This document shows, in pieces, positions 8,461 to 16,326 of a stretch of 64,000 nt of DNA. Position 1 is the first letter of the stretch. Every line of letters starts with the position of its first letter. Location of the stretch: assembly GCF_022414575.1 (NCBI RefSeq), contig NZ_JADWYQ010000030.1:21934-85933 (forward strand), read 5' to 3'. A program made the translations under genes and the position numbers. Source of the stretch: Streptomyces sp. MUM 178J. Lineage in GTDB: Bacteria; Actinomycetota; Actinomycetes; Streptomycetales; Streptomycetaceae. Under the pieces are notes generated by a model. That model ran no database searches, was not told the DNA's origin, and worked only from the letters and a program-made list of their open reading frames with translations.

Positions 8461-8478
8461 GGCCCGGACCTCCGGGCC
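8461..8478. terminator. Palindromic terminator candidate between convergent genes
   Basis: GGCCCGGA (8461-8468) and TCCGGGCC (8471-8478) are exact complements. The segment GGACCGGCCCGGAC around it recurs about 27 bp later, giving two overlapping ways to form a stem. It separates the NTF2-like gene (ends 8421) from the leftward sulfur operon (ends 8570). Confidence 0.45.
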
Positions 8479-8569
8479 AGTCGGACCGGCCCGGACTTCC
8501 GCAGTCGGACCCTCGTGGGCCACGCCGACTTCCTCGAACTCGAGCGGATCCGCAGCGGCAGCCTGCGGC

Positions 8570-9343
8570 TCAGCCGACCGCCGCCAGCAGATCCTCACTC
8601 CGCGCGGAGGCGTCATAGCGCCGGAGCAGCAGCCGGGCCAGCTCCGGGGCCGGGCCGAGGACGTCGGCCAGTACATCCGCCCCGGCCTCACTCGCCCCGG
8701 CGGCGATGCGGTCCGGCAGCCGGCCCGGTGCGATCACATACGGGGCGACGGCGACGCGCCGGACGCCTTCGGCGCGCAGCGCCCGTACCGCCTGCCCGGT
8801 CCGTGGAAGAGCAGCGGAGGCGAACGCAGGCCGCACGGCGCACCAACCGGTGTGCCGCAGCTCCCGCGCCATTTCAGCGATCACTGCGATCGCCTCCGGG
8901 TCGGTGGAGCCCGCCGAGGCCAGGACCAGTCCGGTGTCGGAGCGGTCGCGGGGGCCGAGGCCGGCTTCGAACAGTCGGCGCTCCAGCGCGCCGCGCAGCA
9001 GCGGCGAAGGGCCGAGCACCTCCGCCTGGCGGATGCGCAGCGCCGCCGGAGCGGCCCGCAGCACCGAGGGGATGTCCGCCTTTGCATGGAAGGCGCGGGT
9101 CAGCAGCAGCGGCAGGGCGACCACATCGCGTGCTCCCTCGTCCGCCAGCCGCTCCAGCACCCGCGGTGCGGACGGGGCGTTGAAGTCCAGAAACGCGGTC
9201 TCCACCCGCAGCCCGGGACGCAGTTCGGCAGCCCGGCGCACGAGGGCGTGCACGGTCGCGGCGTGCCGCGGATCGCGGCTGCCGTGCGCGATGACCAGCA
9301 GCACGGGTCGCCGGCCGGCAGGGCTGTTGATGTGGTGGCGCAT
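8570..9343 (-). CDS. Sirohydrochlorin chelatase (CbiX/SirB type)
   Basis: Inserts a metal, most likely ferrous iron, into sirohydrochlorin to make siroheme, the cofactor of the sulfite reductase encoded at the head of this operon. The 257-residue protein is a two-domain CbiX: AHGSRD at residues 19-24 supplies the metal-binding His20 and RAFHAKADIP supplies His86; the C-terminal half repeats the fold with APYVIAPG but lacks the second histidine pair. The start lies 9 bp from the transporter permease stop, so it is the last gene of the sulfur operon. Cobalt chelation for B12 is possible, but the sulfur context favours iron. Confidence 0.88.
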   Translation of the reverse strand: MRHHINSPAGRRPVLLVIAHGSRDPRHAATVHALVRRAAELRPGLRVETAFLDFNAPSAPRVLERLADEGARDVVALPLLLTRAFHAKADIPSVLRAAPAALRIRQAEVLGPSPLLRGALERRLFEAGLGPRDRSDTGLVLASAGSTDPEAIAVIAEMARELRHTGWCAVRPAFASAALPRTGQAVRALRAEGVRRVAVAPYVIAPGRLPDRIAAGASEAGADVLADVLGPAPELARLLLRRYDASARSEDLLAAVG

Positions 9344-9352
9344 GACAGTGCC

Positions 9353-10276
9353 TCAGCTCCTGGCCAGCAGACCGCGGCTGCGCAGCACCCAGCGCTCCAG
9401 CGGGCTGAAGATCAGCAGGTCGATGGCGATGCCGACGATCAGGATCAGCAGGATGGCGAGGAACACGCCGGGCATGTCGAAGTTGTTCCGGCCGTTCTCC
9501 AGCAGCTGCCCCAGGCCCAGACCCAGCTCCGGCGAGGAGGCGATGATCTCCGCGGCCATCAGGGACCGCCAGGAGAACGCCCAGCCCTGCTTCAGTCCGG
9601 CCAGATAGCCGGGAAGCGCCGCCGGCATCACGATGTGCAGAGTGCCGCGCAGCCCCGTCGCGCCGAGCGTGCGCCCGGCCCGGAGATACAGCGGCGGTAC
9701 CTGGTCCACACCCGACACCAGGCCGTTGGCGATCGACGGCACCGCGCCCAGCAGGATCACCGCGAACATCATCGTGTCATTGAGACCCAGCCAGATGACC
9801 GCGGGCGGCACCCAGGCCACGGACGGCAGCGACTGAAGTCCTGACAGGATCGGCCGGATCGCGGCGCGTACGAACGCCACCCGCGCCACGAGCAGTCCGA
9901 GCGGGGTGCCGATGGCCAGCGCCAGCAGAAAGCCCAGCAGACCTCGGGAGACCGAGGTCCAGACGACCTCGTGGAGCGTGCCCTGCAACCACATCTCGGA
10001 CAGGCTGTCCCACACCGCGGATGGAGCGGGCAGCTTGTACTCCTCGGTGACCTTGACCCACACCAGCAGCTGCCACACCACCAGCACCAGTGCCACCGCC
10101 GTCAGCGGCGGCAGCACCTTCTTCAGCAGCACCTCCCGCACCGGTGTACGGCGCGTCTGCACCGACTCCAGCGCATCCAGGCCCGCCTCCAGACCGGCCA
10201 GATCATCGCCCTTGGCGGCGGCGGGCGCGGCGGCGTCGGCACGCGTCCCGGTCGTACCCGTATCAGTGCCGGCCAT
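9353..10276 (-). CDS. ssuC: ABC transporter permease, aliphatic sulfonate/sulfate-ester type
   Basis: A 307-residue inner-membrane permease of the SsuC/TauC group. The N-terminal 40 residues are hydrophilic (poly-Ala/Asp), then about six membrane helices follow, with the cytoplasmic EAA-type coupling loop near AGRTLGATGLRGTLHIVMPAALPGY. The start ATG at 10276 lies inside the ATPase gene (14-bp overlap), indicating translational coupling. With the ATPase and lipoprotein upstream it forms a complete importer, and its place in the sulfate reduction operon points to an organosulfur substrate that supplies sulfite. Confidence 0.88.
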   Translation of the reverse strand: MAGTDTGTTGTRADAAAPAAAKGDDLAGLEAGLDALESVQTRRTPVREVLLKKVLPPLTAVALVLVVWQLLVWVKVTEEYKLPAPSAVWDSLSEMWLQGTLHEVVWTSVSRGLLGFLLALAIGTPLGLLVARVAFVRAAIRPILSGLQSLPSVAWVPPAVIWLGLNDTMMFAVILLGAVPSIANGLVSGVDQVPPLYLRAGRTLGATGLRGTLHIVMPAALPGYLAGLKQGWAFSWRSLMAAEIIASSPELGLGLGQLLENGRNNFDMPGVFLAILLILIVGIAIDLLIFSPLERWVLRSRGLLARS

Positions 10277-11099
10277 GACGGCGGATCTCCCCACGCAGCT
10301 CTTCGGTGATCTCGACGGACAGCTCCGCCACCGCGGCATCCTCGATGCGGCGCGGCTGGTCGATGTCCACCGTCCACTCCCGGGCGATCCGGCCCGGCCG
10401 CGACGACAGCAGCACCACACGCTGCGCCAGCCGCACGGCCTCACGGACGTTGTGCGTCACGAACAGCACCGAGAGATCCGTCTCCCGCCAGATCCGGGTC
10501 AGCTCGTCGTGCAGCACATCCCGGGTGATCGCGTCCAGCGCCGCGAACGGCTCGTCCATCAGCAGCAGTCGGCTGTCCTGCGCCAGTGCCCGCGCCATCG
10601 CCACGCGCTGCCGCATGCCGCCCGACAGCTCGTGCACCCGCTTGCCGTACGCGCCGCCCAGCCGGACCAGCTCCAGCAGCCGCTCGGCCTCACCGCGCCG
10701 GTCCCGCTTGGGCACCCCCCGCAGCTTCAGCGCCAGCTCGACGTTCTTGCCCGCGGTCAGCCACGGGAACAGGGCATGCTCCTGGAACATCAGGGCCGGC
10801 CGGCCGTCGGTGGTGATCGAGCCGGCGCTCGGGCGGTCCAGGCCCGCCACCAGGTTCAGCAGCGTCGACTTGCCGCAGCCGGACGCCCCCAGCAGGGTGA
10901 CGAACTCACCGGGCGCCACATCGAGGGAGATGTCGTCCAGGACGGGCTGCGCCCCCGCGGGCCCGGCGAAGGACTTGGAGACATGCTCGATGCGGGCCGC
11001 GTACGGAGCGGCGGCGGGAGCGAGGGCGGAGTCCGTCGTCGAACGGTCCCCGGCCCGGCGCACCGTGTCCTTCGTCAGGGTCTGCGCGGTCTGGGCCAT
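10263..11099 (-). CDS. ssuB: ABC transporter ATP-binding protein, sulfonate type
   Basis: The 278-residue ATPase that drives the sulfonate-type importer. Walker A GASGCGKST is at residues 71-79, the signature LSGGMRQR at 157-164 and Walker B LLLMDEP at about 177-183. Two starts compete: AGGAGG lies 8 nt before the ATG at 11099 but directly abuts the GTG at 11108, so the ribosome binding site decides for 11099. The stop overlaps the permease start. Substrate class is inferred from SsuB-like sequence and the neighbours. Confidence 0.9.
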   Translation of the reverse strand: MAQTAQTLTKDTVRRAGDRSTTDSALAPAAAPYAARIEHVSKSFAGPAGAQPVLDDISLDVAPGEFVTLLGASGCGKSTLLNLVAGLDRPSAGSITTDGRPALMFQEHALFPWLTAGKNVELALKLRGVPKRDRRGEAERLLELVRLGGAYGKRVHELSGGMRQRVAMARALAQDSRLLLMDEPFAALDAITRDVLHDELTRIWRETDLSVLFVTHNVREAVRLAQRVVLLSSRPGRIAREWTVDIDQPRRIEDAAVAELSVEITEELRGEIRRHGRH

Positions 11100-11145
11100 G
11101 GTCGTCACCTCCTGAGTCCTGTTGTGGGTCGAATTGCGTACACGG

Positions 11146-12300
11146 CTACCGCCTGCCGACGCCGAGGCCGTCGTCGGCGACGGCGGGTCTGCCCTCTGCG
11201 GCGAGCACCTTGTTCAGCGGCCCCAGGTCGTAGATCCCGGTGATCTCGGCGAGGGCAGTCTCGTCCAGCAGCCCCGCCTGCACCGCGTGCCCGGCCTGCG
11301 CCCGCAGGGTCGCGGCCAGCGGGTCGTCGGTGAAGTGGATCGAAGGCCACGCCGGGTCGATCACCTCGGCGGGCAGCGGCTTGCCGGTCAGCTTCGCCAG
11401 CCGCGCGTTGGCGGACCGCTTCGCCTTCTCCGGGTTGGCGTTGATCCACTCATTGGTCTTCACCGCGCCCCGCAGCACCGCCTCCACCACATCGGGGTGC
11501 TTGTCGAGGAACTTCTGCGACACGATCACATTCGTGATCGTGAACTTCTTCCCGGGCCACAGCGAGGCCTCGTCGAGCAGCACCTTCGCGCCCTTCGCGA
11601 CCAGCTGAGATGCGGTCGGCTCGGGCACCCACGCCCCGTCGACGGAGCCGGAGGCAAAGGCGTCCGGGGTCACCTTGTTGTCGGTGCGCAGCACGGAGAC
11701 GTCGCCCTTGCCGCTCTGCGGGTCGACCTTCCAGCCCTGCTGGGCGATCCAGTCCAGGAACGCCACGTCCTGGGTGTTGCCCAGCTGGGGAGTGGCGATC
11801 CGCTTGCCCTTGACGTCGCCCGGGGTCCTGATCTTCTCCGGGTCGACCACCAGCTTCACCCCGCCGGAGGCCGCACCGGCCACGATCCGCAGATTCCGCC
11901 CCTTCGCCTTGGTGTAGCCGTTGATCGCGGGGGAGGGGCCGATGAAGCCGATGTCGATGGAGCCCGCGTTCAGCGCCTCGATCTCCGAGGGGCCCGCATT
12001 GAAGCTCGCCGTGGACACCCGGGTGCCGCCCAGCTCCTTCTGGAAGAAGCCCTCCTGGTCCCCGACCAGTGCCGTGGCATGCGTCAGATTGGGGAAGTAC
12101 CCGATCCGCACCGTGTCGGCCGACAGCTTCTTCCCCCGGGCGACCGGCACGGCGTCGTCGTTCCGCTGCGCCTGGGAGCCGTAGCCGCACGCGGTCAGCG
12201 CTGCGGCGAGCAGCGGCAGCGCCGCCGCGAACGCCAAAGCGCGGCGTAGGGCGGCGGTGCGCGTGCGGGTGCGTCGCGGGGAGGTGCGAGGGGCTGGCAC
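11146..12300 (-). CDS. ssuA: Sulfonate-type ABC substrate-binding lipoprotein
   Basis: The extracytoplasmic receptor of the importer. The N-terminus has an Arg-rich region, a hydrophobic helix and the lipobox LTAC with the lipidated cysteine at residue 38 (counting from 12300). The mature part shows the SsuA/THI5 fold: RIGYFPNLTHATALVG, GPSEIEALNAGSIDIGFIG and WVPEPTASQL. The GTG at 12300 has AGAGGA about 9 nt upstream; another in-frame GTG at 12333 would add 11 residues to the signal peptide and cannot be excluded. It lies between the cysN-linked small ORF and ssuB. The ligand could be alkanesulfonates, taurine or a sulfate ester. Confidence 0.87.
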   Translation of the reverse strand: MPAPRTSPRRTRTRTAALRRALAFAAALPLLAAALTACGYGSQAQRNDDAVPVARGKKLSADTVRIGYFPNLTHATALVGDQEGFFQKELGGTRVSTASFNAGPSEIEALNAGSIDIGFIGPSPAINGYTKAKGRNLRIVAGAASGGVKLVVDPEKIRTPGDVKGKRIATPQLGNTQDVAFLDWIAQQGWKVDPQSGKGDVSVLRTDNKVTPDAFASGSVDGAWVPEPTASQLVAKGAKVLLDEASLWPGKKFTITNVIVSQKFLDKHPDVVEAVLRGAVKTNEWINANPEKAKRSANARLAKLTGKPLPAEVIDPAWPSIHFTDDPLAATLRAQAGHAVQAGLLDETALAEITGIYDLGPLNKVLAAEGRPAVADDGLGVGRR

Positions 12301-12417
12301 GGGAGGGGTTCCTCTCGTCGGCCCGGCTCTCACATCACCTCGGATCGCCGGGTGACGCGGCCGGGTTGGCGGCGGGTTCGGGTCTTCGACTGCGCGGCGG
12401 GCAGTACGGCGGGCAGG

Positions 12418-12519
12418 TCAGCGCCCACATCGCGCCACCCCGCCGGCCCCCGCGCCGAGGGTGCCTCCGCCGACGCGGCCGCCCTCCTTGGCGAAGGTCC
12501 CGAAGAAGTCGTCGGCCAT
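12418..12519 (-). CDS. 33-codon ORF overlapping the cysN stop
   Basis: Immediately after cysN an ATG shares its A with the cysN TGA (TGATG at 12519-12521), so a terminating ribosome could restart here. The predicted peptide begins MADDFFGTFAKEGGRVGGG, continues with a Gly/Ala-rich stretch and ends ARCGR. The acidic-aromatic start is unlike the low-complexity remainder. The start/stop geometry equals that of true gene pairs elsewhere in this operon, but the peptide is short and I recognise no family. It may be a real small protein, a remnant of a longer gene, or chance. Confidence 0.35.
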   Translation of the reverse strand: MADDFFGTFAKEGGRVGGGTLGAGAGGVARCGR

Positions 12520-13883
12520 CAGAAGTCCCAGCCGTCGTCGTCCGCCGCCGCGGCCTCGGCGGCTTCGGCGGTGGCGGCGAAGGATGTTCCGGCCATGCCG
12601 GCCGCCAGTGTCGTGCCGTCGGCCGGATCGATCAGCAGGAACGATCCGGTGCGCCGGGAGTCGGCGTACGCGTCTATCGCCAGCGGCTCCGCGGTGCGCA
12701 CCACGACCCGGCCGATGTCATTGGCGACCAGCTGCCCCGGGTCCGAATGCTGGGACAGGTCGTCCAGTGTCAGACGGGACGGGATCTCCTTCACGATCGC
12801 CTTGACCGTGCGGGTGGTGTGCTTGAGCAGCACCCGGTGGCCGACCCTGAGCGGTTCGTCCGCCACATGGCAGACGGTGGCCTCGACATCCTGGGACGTC
12901 GCCGGGGCGTCGCCGCTCGGCACGATCAGATCGCCGCGGGAGACGTCGATGTCGTCCTCGAGCAGCAGCGTGACGGACTGCGGGGTCCAGGCGATGTCCA
13001 CCGCCTCGCCGAGCAGGTCGATGCCCTTGATCCGGCTGGTGCGGCCGGAGGGCAGCACGGTCACCTGCTCGCCGACCCGGAACGCGCCCGCGGCGATCTG
13101 CCCCGCGTAGCCACGGTAGTCGGGGTGCTCCGCGGTCTGCGGCCGGATCACATACTGCACCGGCAGCCGGGCGTGGCAGCCGGTCAGGTCATGGCTGACC
13201 GGGACCGTCTCCAGATGCTCCAGCACGGTCGGCCCGGAGTACCAGCCCATGTTCGCCGACGCCTCGACCACGTTGTCCCCGGCGAGCGCCGAGATCGGGA
13301 CGGCTGTGACCTCGGGGACGCCCAGCTCGGTCGCGTACGCAGTGAACTCCTCGGCGATCGCGGCGAAGACGGCCTCCTCGTAGCCGACGAGATCCATCTT
13401 GTTGACGGCGAGGACGACATGCGGCACGCGCAGCAGCGCGGCGATCGCGGCATGGCGCCGGGTCTGCTCGACGACCCCGTTGCGGGCGTCGACCAGGATG
13501 ACCGTCAGCTCGGCGGTGGACGCGCCCGTCACCATGTTCCGGGTGTACTGCACATGCCCCGGGGTGTCGGCGAGGATGAACCTGCGGCGCGGGGTGGCGA
13601 AGTAGCGGTACGCCACGTCGATCGTGATGCCCTGCTCACGCTCGGCCCGCAGGCCGTCCGTCAGCAGCGCCAGGTCGGGGGCCTCCTGGCCGCGGGAGCG
13701 GGAGGCGTGCTCGACGGCCTCCAACTGGTCGGCGAGCACCGACTTGGAGTCGTGCAGCAGCCGGCCCACCAGGGTGGACTTGCCGTCGTCCACCGAACCG
13801 GCGGTGGCGAAGCGCAGCAGGGTGGTGGCCGACAGCAGCCCGTCGGAGTCGGCGGACGCGGCGGAGGGGGTGGTTGTGCTCAT
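12519..13883 (-). CDS. cysN: Sulfate adenylyltransferase large subunit (GTPase)
   Basis: With CysD it makes adenylyl sulfate (APS) from sulfate and ATP, coupling the unfavourable step to GTP hydrolysis. The 454-residue protein has an EF-Tu-like GTPase domain: G1 GSVDDGKST (29-37), G3 DTPGH (106-110), G4 NKMD (161-164), followed by two beta-barrel domains. It lacks a fused APS kinase domain, which is a separate gene here (cysC). The ATG at 13883 is 2 bp from the cysD stop. An Ala/Glu-rich tail ends DDDGWDF. The open frame upstream runs through cysD in another frame and is not part of this gene. Confidence 0.95.
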   Translation of the reverse strand: MSTTTPSAASADSDGLLSATTLLRFATAGSVDDGKSTLVGRLLHDSKSVLADQLEAVEHASRSRGQEAPDLALLTDGLRAEREQGITIDVAYRYFATPRRRFILADTPGHVQYTRNMVTGASTAELTVILVDARNGVVEQTRRHAAIAALLRVPHVVLAVNKMDLVGYEEAVFAAIAEEFTAYATELGVPEVTAVPISALAGDNVVEASANMGWYSGPTVLEHLETVPVSHDLTGCHARLPVQYVIRPQTAEHPDYRGYAGQIAAGAFRVGEQVTVLPSGRTSRIKGIDLLGEAVDIAWTPQSVTLLLEDDIDVSRGDLIVPSGDAPATSQDVEATVCHVADEPLRVGHRVLLKHTTRTVKAIVKEIPSRLTLDDLSQHSDPGQLVANDIGRVVVRTAEPLAIDAYADSRRTGSFLLIDPADGTTLAAGMAGTSFAATAEAAEAAAADDDGWDF

Positions 13884-13885
13884 GT

Positions 13886-14827
13886 CTAGAAATACCCTTC
13901 GCGCTTGCGGTCTTCCATCGCCGCCTCGGACAGCTTGTCGTCGGCGCGGGTGGCGCCGCGCTCGGTGAGCCGGGAGGCCGCGATCTCGGCGATCACCGCG
14001 TCCAGCGTGGTGGCGTCGGAGTCGACGGCGCCGGTGCAGGACATGTCCCCGACCGTGCGGTAGCGGATCATCCGCTTCTCCGTCGTCTCGGTCTCCTTGG
14101 GGCCGCCCCACTCACCTGAGGTCAGCCACATGCCGTTGCGCCGGAACACCTCGCGCTCATGGGCGAAGTAGATCTCGGGCAGCTCGATCTGCTCCCGGGC
14201 GATGTACTGCCACACATCCAGCTCGGTCCAGTTGGAGAGCGGGAAGACGCGGACGTGCTCACCCGGCGCGTGACGGCCGTTGTAGAGCTGCCACAGCTCC
14301 GGCCGCTGACGGCGCGGGTCCCACTGCGAGAACTCGTCCCGCAGCGAGAACACCCGCTCCTTGGCCCGGGCCTTCTCCTCGTCGCGCCGCCCGCCGCCGA
14401 AGACGGCGTCGAAGCGGTGCTGCTGGATCGCCTCGGTCAGCGGCACGGTCTGCAGCGGGTTGCGGGTGCCGTCCGGGCGCTCCTTGAGGGCCTCGCGGTC
14501 GATGTAGTCCTGTACGGACGCGACATGCAGCCGCAGCCCGTGCCGGGCGACCGTGCGGTCGCGGTACTCGATGACCTCCGGGAAGTTGTGCCCGGTGTCC
14601 ACGTGCAGCAGCGAGAAGGGGACGGTCGCGGGGGCGAACGCCTTCAGCGCCAGATGCAGCATGACGATGGAGTCCTTGCCGCCGGAGAAAAGGATCACCG
14701 GCCGCTCGAACTCGCCCGCCACCTCACGGAAGATGTGCACGGCCTCGGACTCGAGGGCGTCCAGGTGCGAGAGCGCGAAAGGACTGTCCGTGTCTTCCTG
14801 CAACGTGTCGTCCACGGTGGTCGTCAT
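13886..14827 (-). CDS. cysD: Sulfate adenylyltransferase small subunit
   Basis: The catalytic adenylyl transferase partner of CysN in the cytoplasm. It is a 313-residue PP-loop protein with SGGKDS at residues 48-53, the HVDTGHNFPEV block at about 74-84 and the C-terminal RYRTVGDMSCTGAV segment typical of CysD. Length is normal. Its ATG at 14827 overlaps the cysC stop by the ATGA tetranucleotide, and cysN follows 2 bp after its stop, so the three are translationally linked. Confidence 0.96.
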   Translation of the reverse strand: MTTTVDDTLQEDTDSPFALSHLDALESEAVHIFREVAGEFERPVILFSGGKDSIVMLHLALKAFAPATVPFSLLHVDTGHNFPEVIEYRDRTVARHGLRLHVASVQDYIDREALKERPDGTRNPLQTVPLTEAIQQHRFDAVFGGGRRDEEKARAKERVFSLRDEFSQWDPRRQRPELWQLYNGRHAPGEHVRVFPLSNWTELDVWQYIAREQIELPEIYFAHEREVFRRNGMWLTSGEWGGPKETETTEKRMIRYRTVGDMSCTGAVDSDATTLDAVIAEIAASRLTERGATRADDKLSEAAMEDRKREGYF

Positions 14828-15405
14828 GCCAGGCCTCTTTCGGTCAGCAGCGCGTACAGCGCCTCGGCGGACTCCTGCACGGTCTGGGTGTGGGACTCGA
14901 TCCGCAGATCCGGGCTCTCGGGCGCCTCGTACGGGTCGTCGACCCCGGTCAGCCCGCTGATCTCGCCCGCCGCCTGCTTGGCGTACAGGCCCTTCACATC
15001 CCGCTCGGAGCACACCTCCACCGGAGTGGCGACATGCACCTCCAGATACGGGGTGCCCTCGGTCTGATGGCGCTTGCGGACCGCCTCGCGGCTGTCCGCG
15101 TACGGGGCGATCACCGGGACCAGCACCGTCACGCCGTTCGAGGCGAGCAGCTCGGCGACGAAGCCGATCCGCTGCACGTTGACATGCCGGTCCTCGCGGC
15201 TGAAGCCGAGGCCCGCGGAGAGGAACTCGCGGATCTCGTCCCCGTCCAGCACCTCTGCCCGGCGGCCTCCGTCGCGCAGCCGTCCCGCCAGTTCGTTGGC
15301 GATGGTGGTCTTGCCCGCGCTGGGCAGTCCGGTGAGCCAGACAGTGGCCCCAGTCACGTGCGTCTCCCGCTCGTCGTGCTCTTCTGCAGTCGTCGTGGTC
15401 GTCAT
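14824..15405 (-). CDS. cysC: Adenylylsulfate (APS) kinase
   Basis: Phosphorylates APS to PAPS with ATP. The 193-residue protein has the P-loop GLPSAGKT at 26-33, the DGDEIREFLSAGLGFS block at about 64-79, and YAKQAAGEISGLTGVDDPYE near the C-terminus. The ATG at 15405 shares its A with the cysH TGA (TGATG), giving tight coupling. Because the neighbouring CysH carries the iron-sulfur cysteines of APS reductases, PAPS may be made here for sulfation or as a side branch rather than as the obligatory reductase substrate. Confidence 0.95.
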   Translation of the reverse strand: MTTTTTAEEHDERETHVTGATVWLTGLPSAGKTTIANELAGRLRDGGRRAEVLDGDEIREFLSAGLGFSREDRHVNVQRIGFVAELLASNGVTVLVPVIAPYADSREAVRKRHQTEGTPYLEVHVATPVEVCSERDVKGLYAKQAAGEISGLTGVDDPYEAPESPDLRIESHTQTVQESAEALYALLTERGLA

Positions 15406-16118
15406 CAGCCGTGCAGCCCGCATTCCGTCTTGGCGCGCCCGGCCCAGCGGCCGGCCCGCGCGTCCTCGCCCTGAAGGACCCGGCGGGTGCAGGGCGCGCA
15501 GCCCACGGAGGCGTAGCCGTCCATCAGCAGCGGGTTGGTCAGCACGCCGTGTTCCGCGACATAGGCGTCCACGTCGTCCTGCGTCCAACGGGCGATCGGC
15601 GACACCTTGACCTTCTGCCGCTTGGCGTCCCAGCCGACGACCGGGGTGTTCGCCCGGGTCGGGGACTCGTCGCGGCGCAGGCCCGTCGCCCAGGCGTCGT
15701 ACCCGGTCAGGCCCTCTTCCAGCGGCCTGACCTTGCGCAGCGCGCAGCACAGGTCGGGGTCGCGGTCATGCAGCTTCGGCCCGTGCTCCGCGTCCTGCTC
15801 GGCGACGCTCCGGCGCGGCGTGAGCGTGATGAGGTTGACGTCCATGACGGCGGCGACCGCGTCCCTGGTGCCGATGGTCTCCGGGAAGTGGTAGCCGGTG
15901 TCGAGGAAGACGACGTCCACGCCGGGGCGGGCGCGGGAGGCGAGATGGGCGACCACCGCGTCCTCCATGGAAGAGGTGACGCAGAACCGGGGTCCGAAGG
16001 TCTCTGCCGCCCAGCGCAGGATGTGCAGCGCGGAGGCCTCCTCCAGCTCCCGCCCGGCCCGCTCGGCGAGCGTCTTCAGCTCCTCCGCGCTTCTCGCCGC
16101 GCCCTGAGCCGCTGTCAT
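15405..16118 (-). CDS. cysH: Assimilatory APS reductase (CysH, iron-sulfur type)
   Basis: Reduces APS to sulfite and AMP using thioredoxin or similar. The 237-residue protein has the PP-loop-like SSMEDAVV (49-56) and VVFLDTGYHFPET (69-81) blocks and the catalytic Cys233 in the C-terminal KTECGLHG. Cys124-Cys125 with Cys207 and Cys210 form the CC…CxxC set that in characterised bacterial enzymes binds a [4Fe-4S] cluster and marks APS rather than PAPS specificity. The ATG at 16118 has GGAGGGG about 8 nt upstream and overlaps the stop of the zinc-ribbon gene by ATGA. Confidence 0.94.
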   Translation of the reverse strand: MTAAQGAARSAEELKTLAERAGRELEEASALHILRWAAETFGPRFCVTSSMEDAVVAHLASRARPGVDVVFLDTGYHFPETIGTRDAVAAVMDVNLITLTPRRSVAEQDAEHGPKLHDRDPDLCCALRKVRPLEEGLTGYDAWATGLRRDESPTRANTPVVGWDAKRQKVKVSPIARWTQDDVDAYVAEHGVLTNPLLMDGYASVGCAPCTRRVLQGEDARAGRWAGRAKTECGLHG

Positions 16119-16294
16119 ATCCGGTCCCCTCCGCCGTCGTTGTGGGAAACCCCGCGGGCCAGCAGCCCGAGGAACTTCAACTGGAAGGCTCGATTGCAGG
16201 CCGCGCACTCCCAGGCGCCGTGGCCCTGCTCGCTCGGACGCAGGTCCTCGTCGCCGCAGTAGGGGCAGTAGAAGGGGGCGGCACGCTCGCTCAT
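16115..16294 (-). CDS. 59-aa CxxC zinc-ribbon protein in the sulfur operon
   Basis: A small protein starting MSERAAPFYCPYCGDEDLRP, with a second knuckle WECAACNRAFQLKFLG. Cys10, Cys13, Cys30 and Cys33 make a four-cysteine zinc ribbon or rubredoxin-like site with a 16-residue spacer. Both ends overlap neighbours by ATGA: its ATG overlaps the stop of an 11-codon ORF and its stop overlaps the cysH start. Codon positions are strongly G/C-biased, consistent with a real gene. Function is unknown; a metal or redox accessory of sulfite or APS reductase is a reasonable guess from position only. It is too short for many gene finders. Confidence 0.75.
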   Translation of the reverse strand: MSERAAPFYCPYCGDEDLRPSEQGHGAWECAACNRAFQLKFLGLLARGVSHNDGGGDRI

Positions 16295-16326
16295 ACGTCG
16301 CCCCCGGTTTCGCTCGCTCCGCTCAT
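16291..16326 (-). CDS. 11-codon micro-ORF bridging sirA and the zinc-ribbon gene
   Basis: ATG at 16326 lies in the TCATGA overlap with the sirA stop, and the ORF MSGASETGGDV ends at a TGA that overlaps the next gene's ATG. It spans exactly the gap between sirA and the zinc-ribbon ORF, so ribosomes ending sirA could restart here, terminate 36 nt later and restart again. This suggests a coupling relay rather than a functional peptide. No independent Shine-Dalgarno sequence is evident. Confidence 0.4.
   Translation of the reverse strand: MSGASETGGDV

Noticed and set aside
15751..16208. Longer CysH starting at 16208
   Set aside because: The extension is just the zinc-ribbon gene in another frame; ATG 16118 has a good ribosome binding site and the ATGA overlap.
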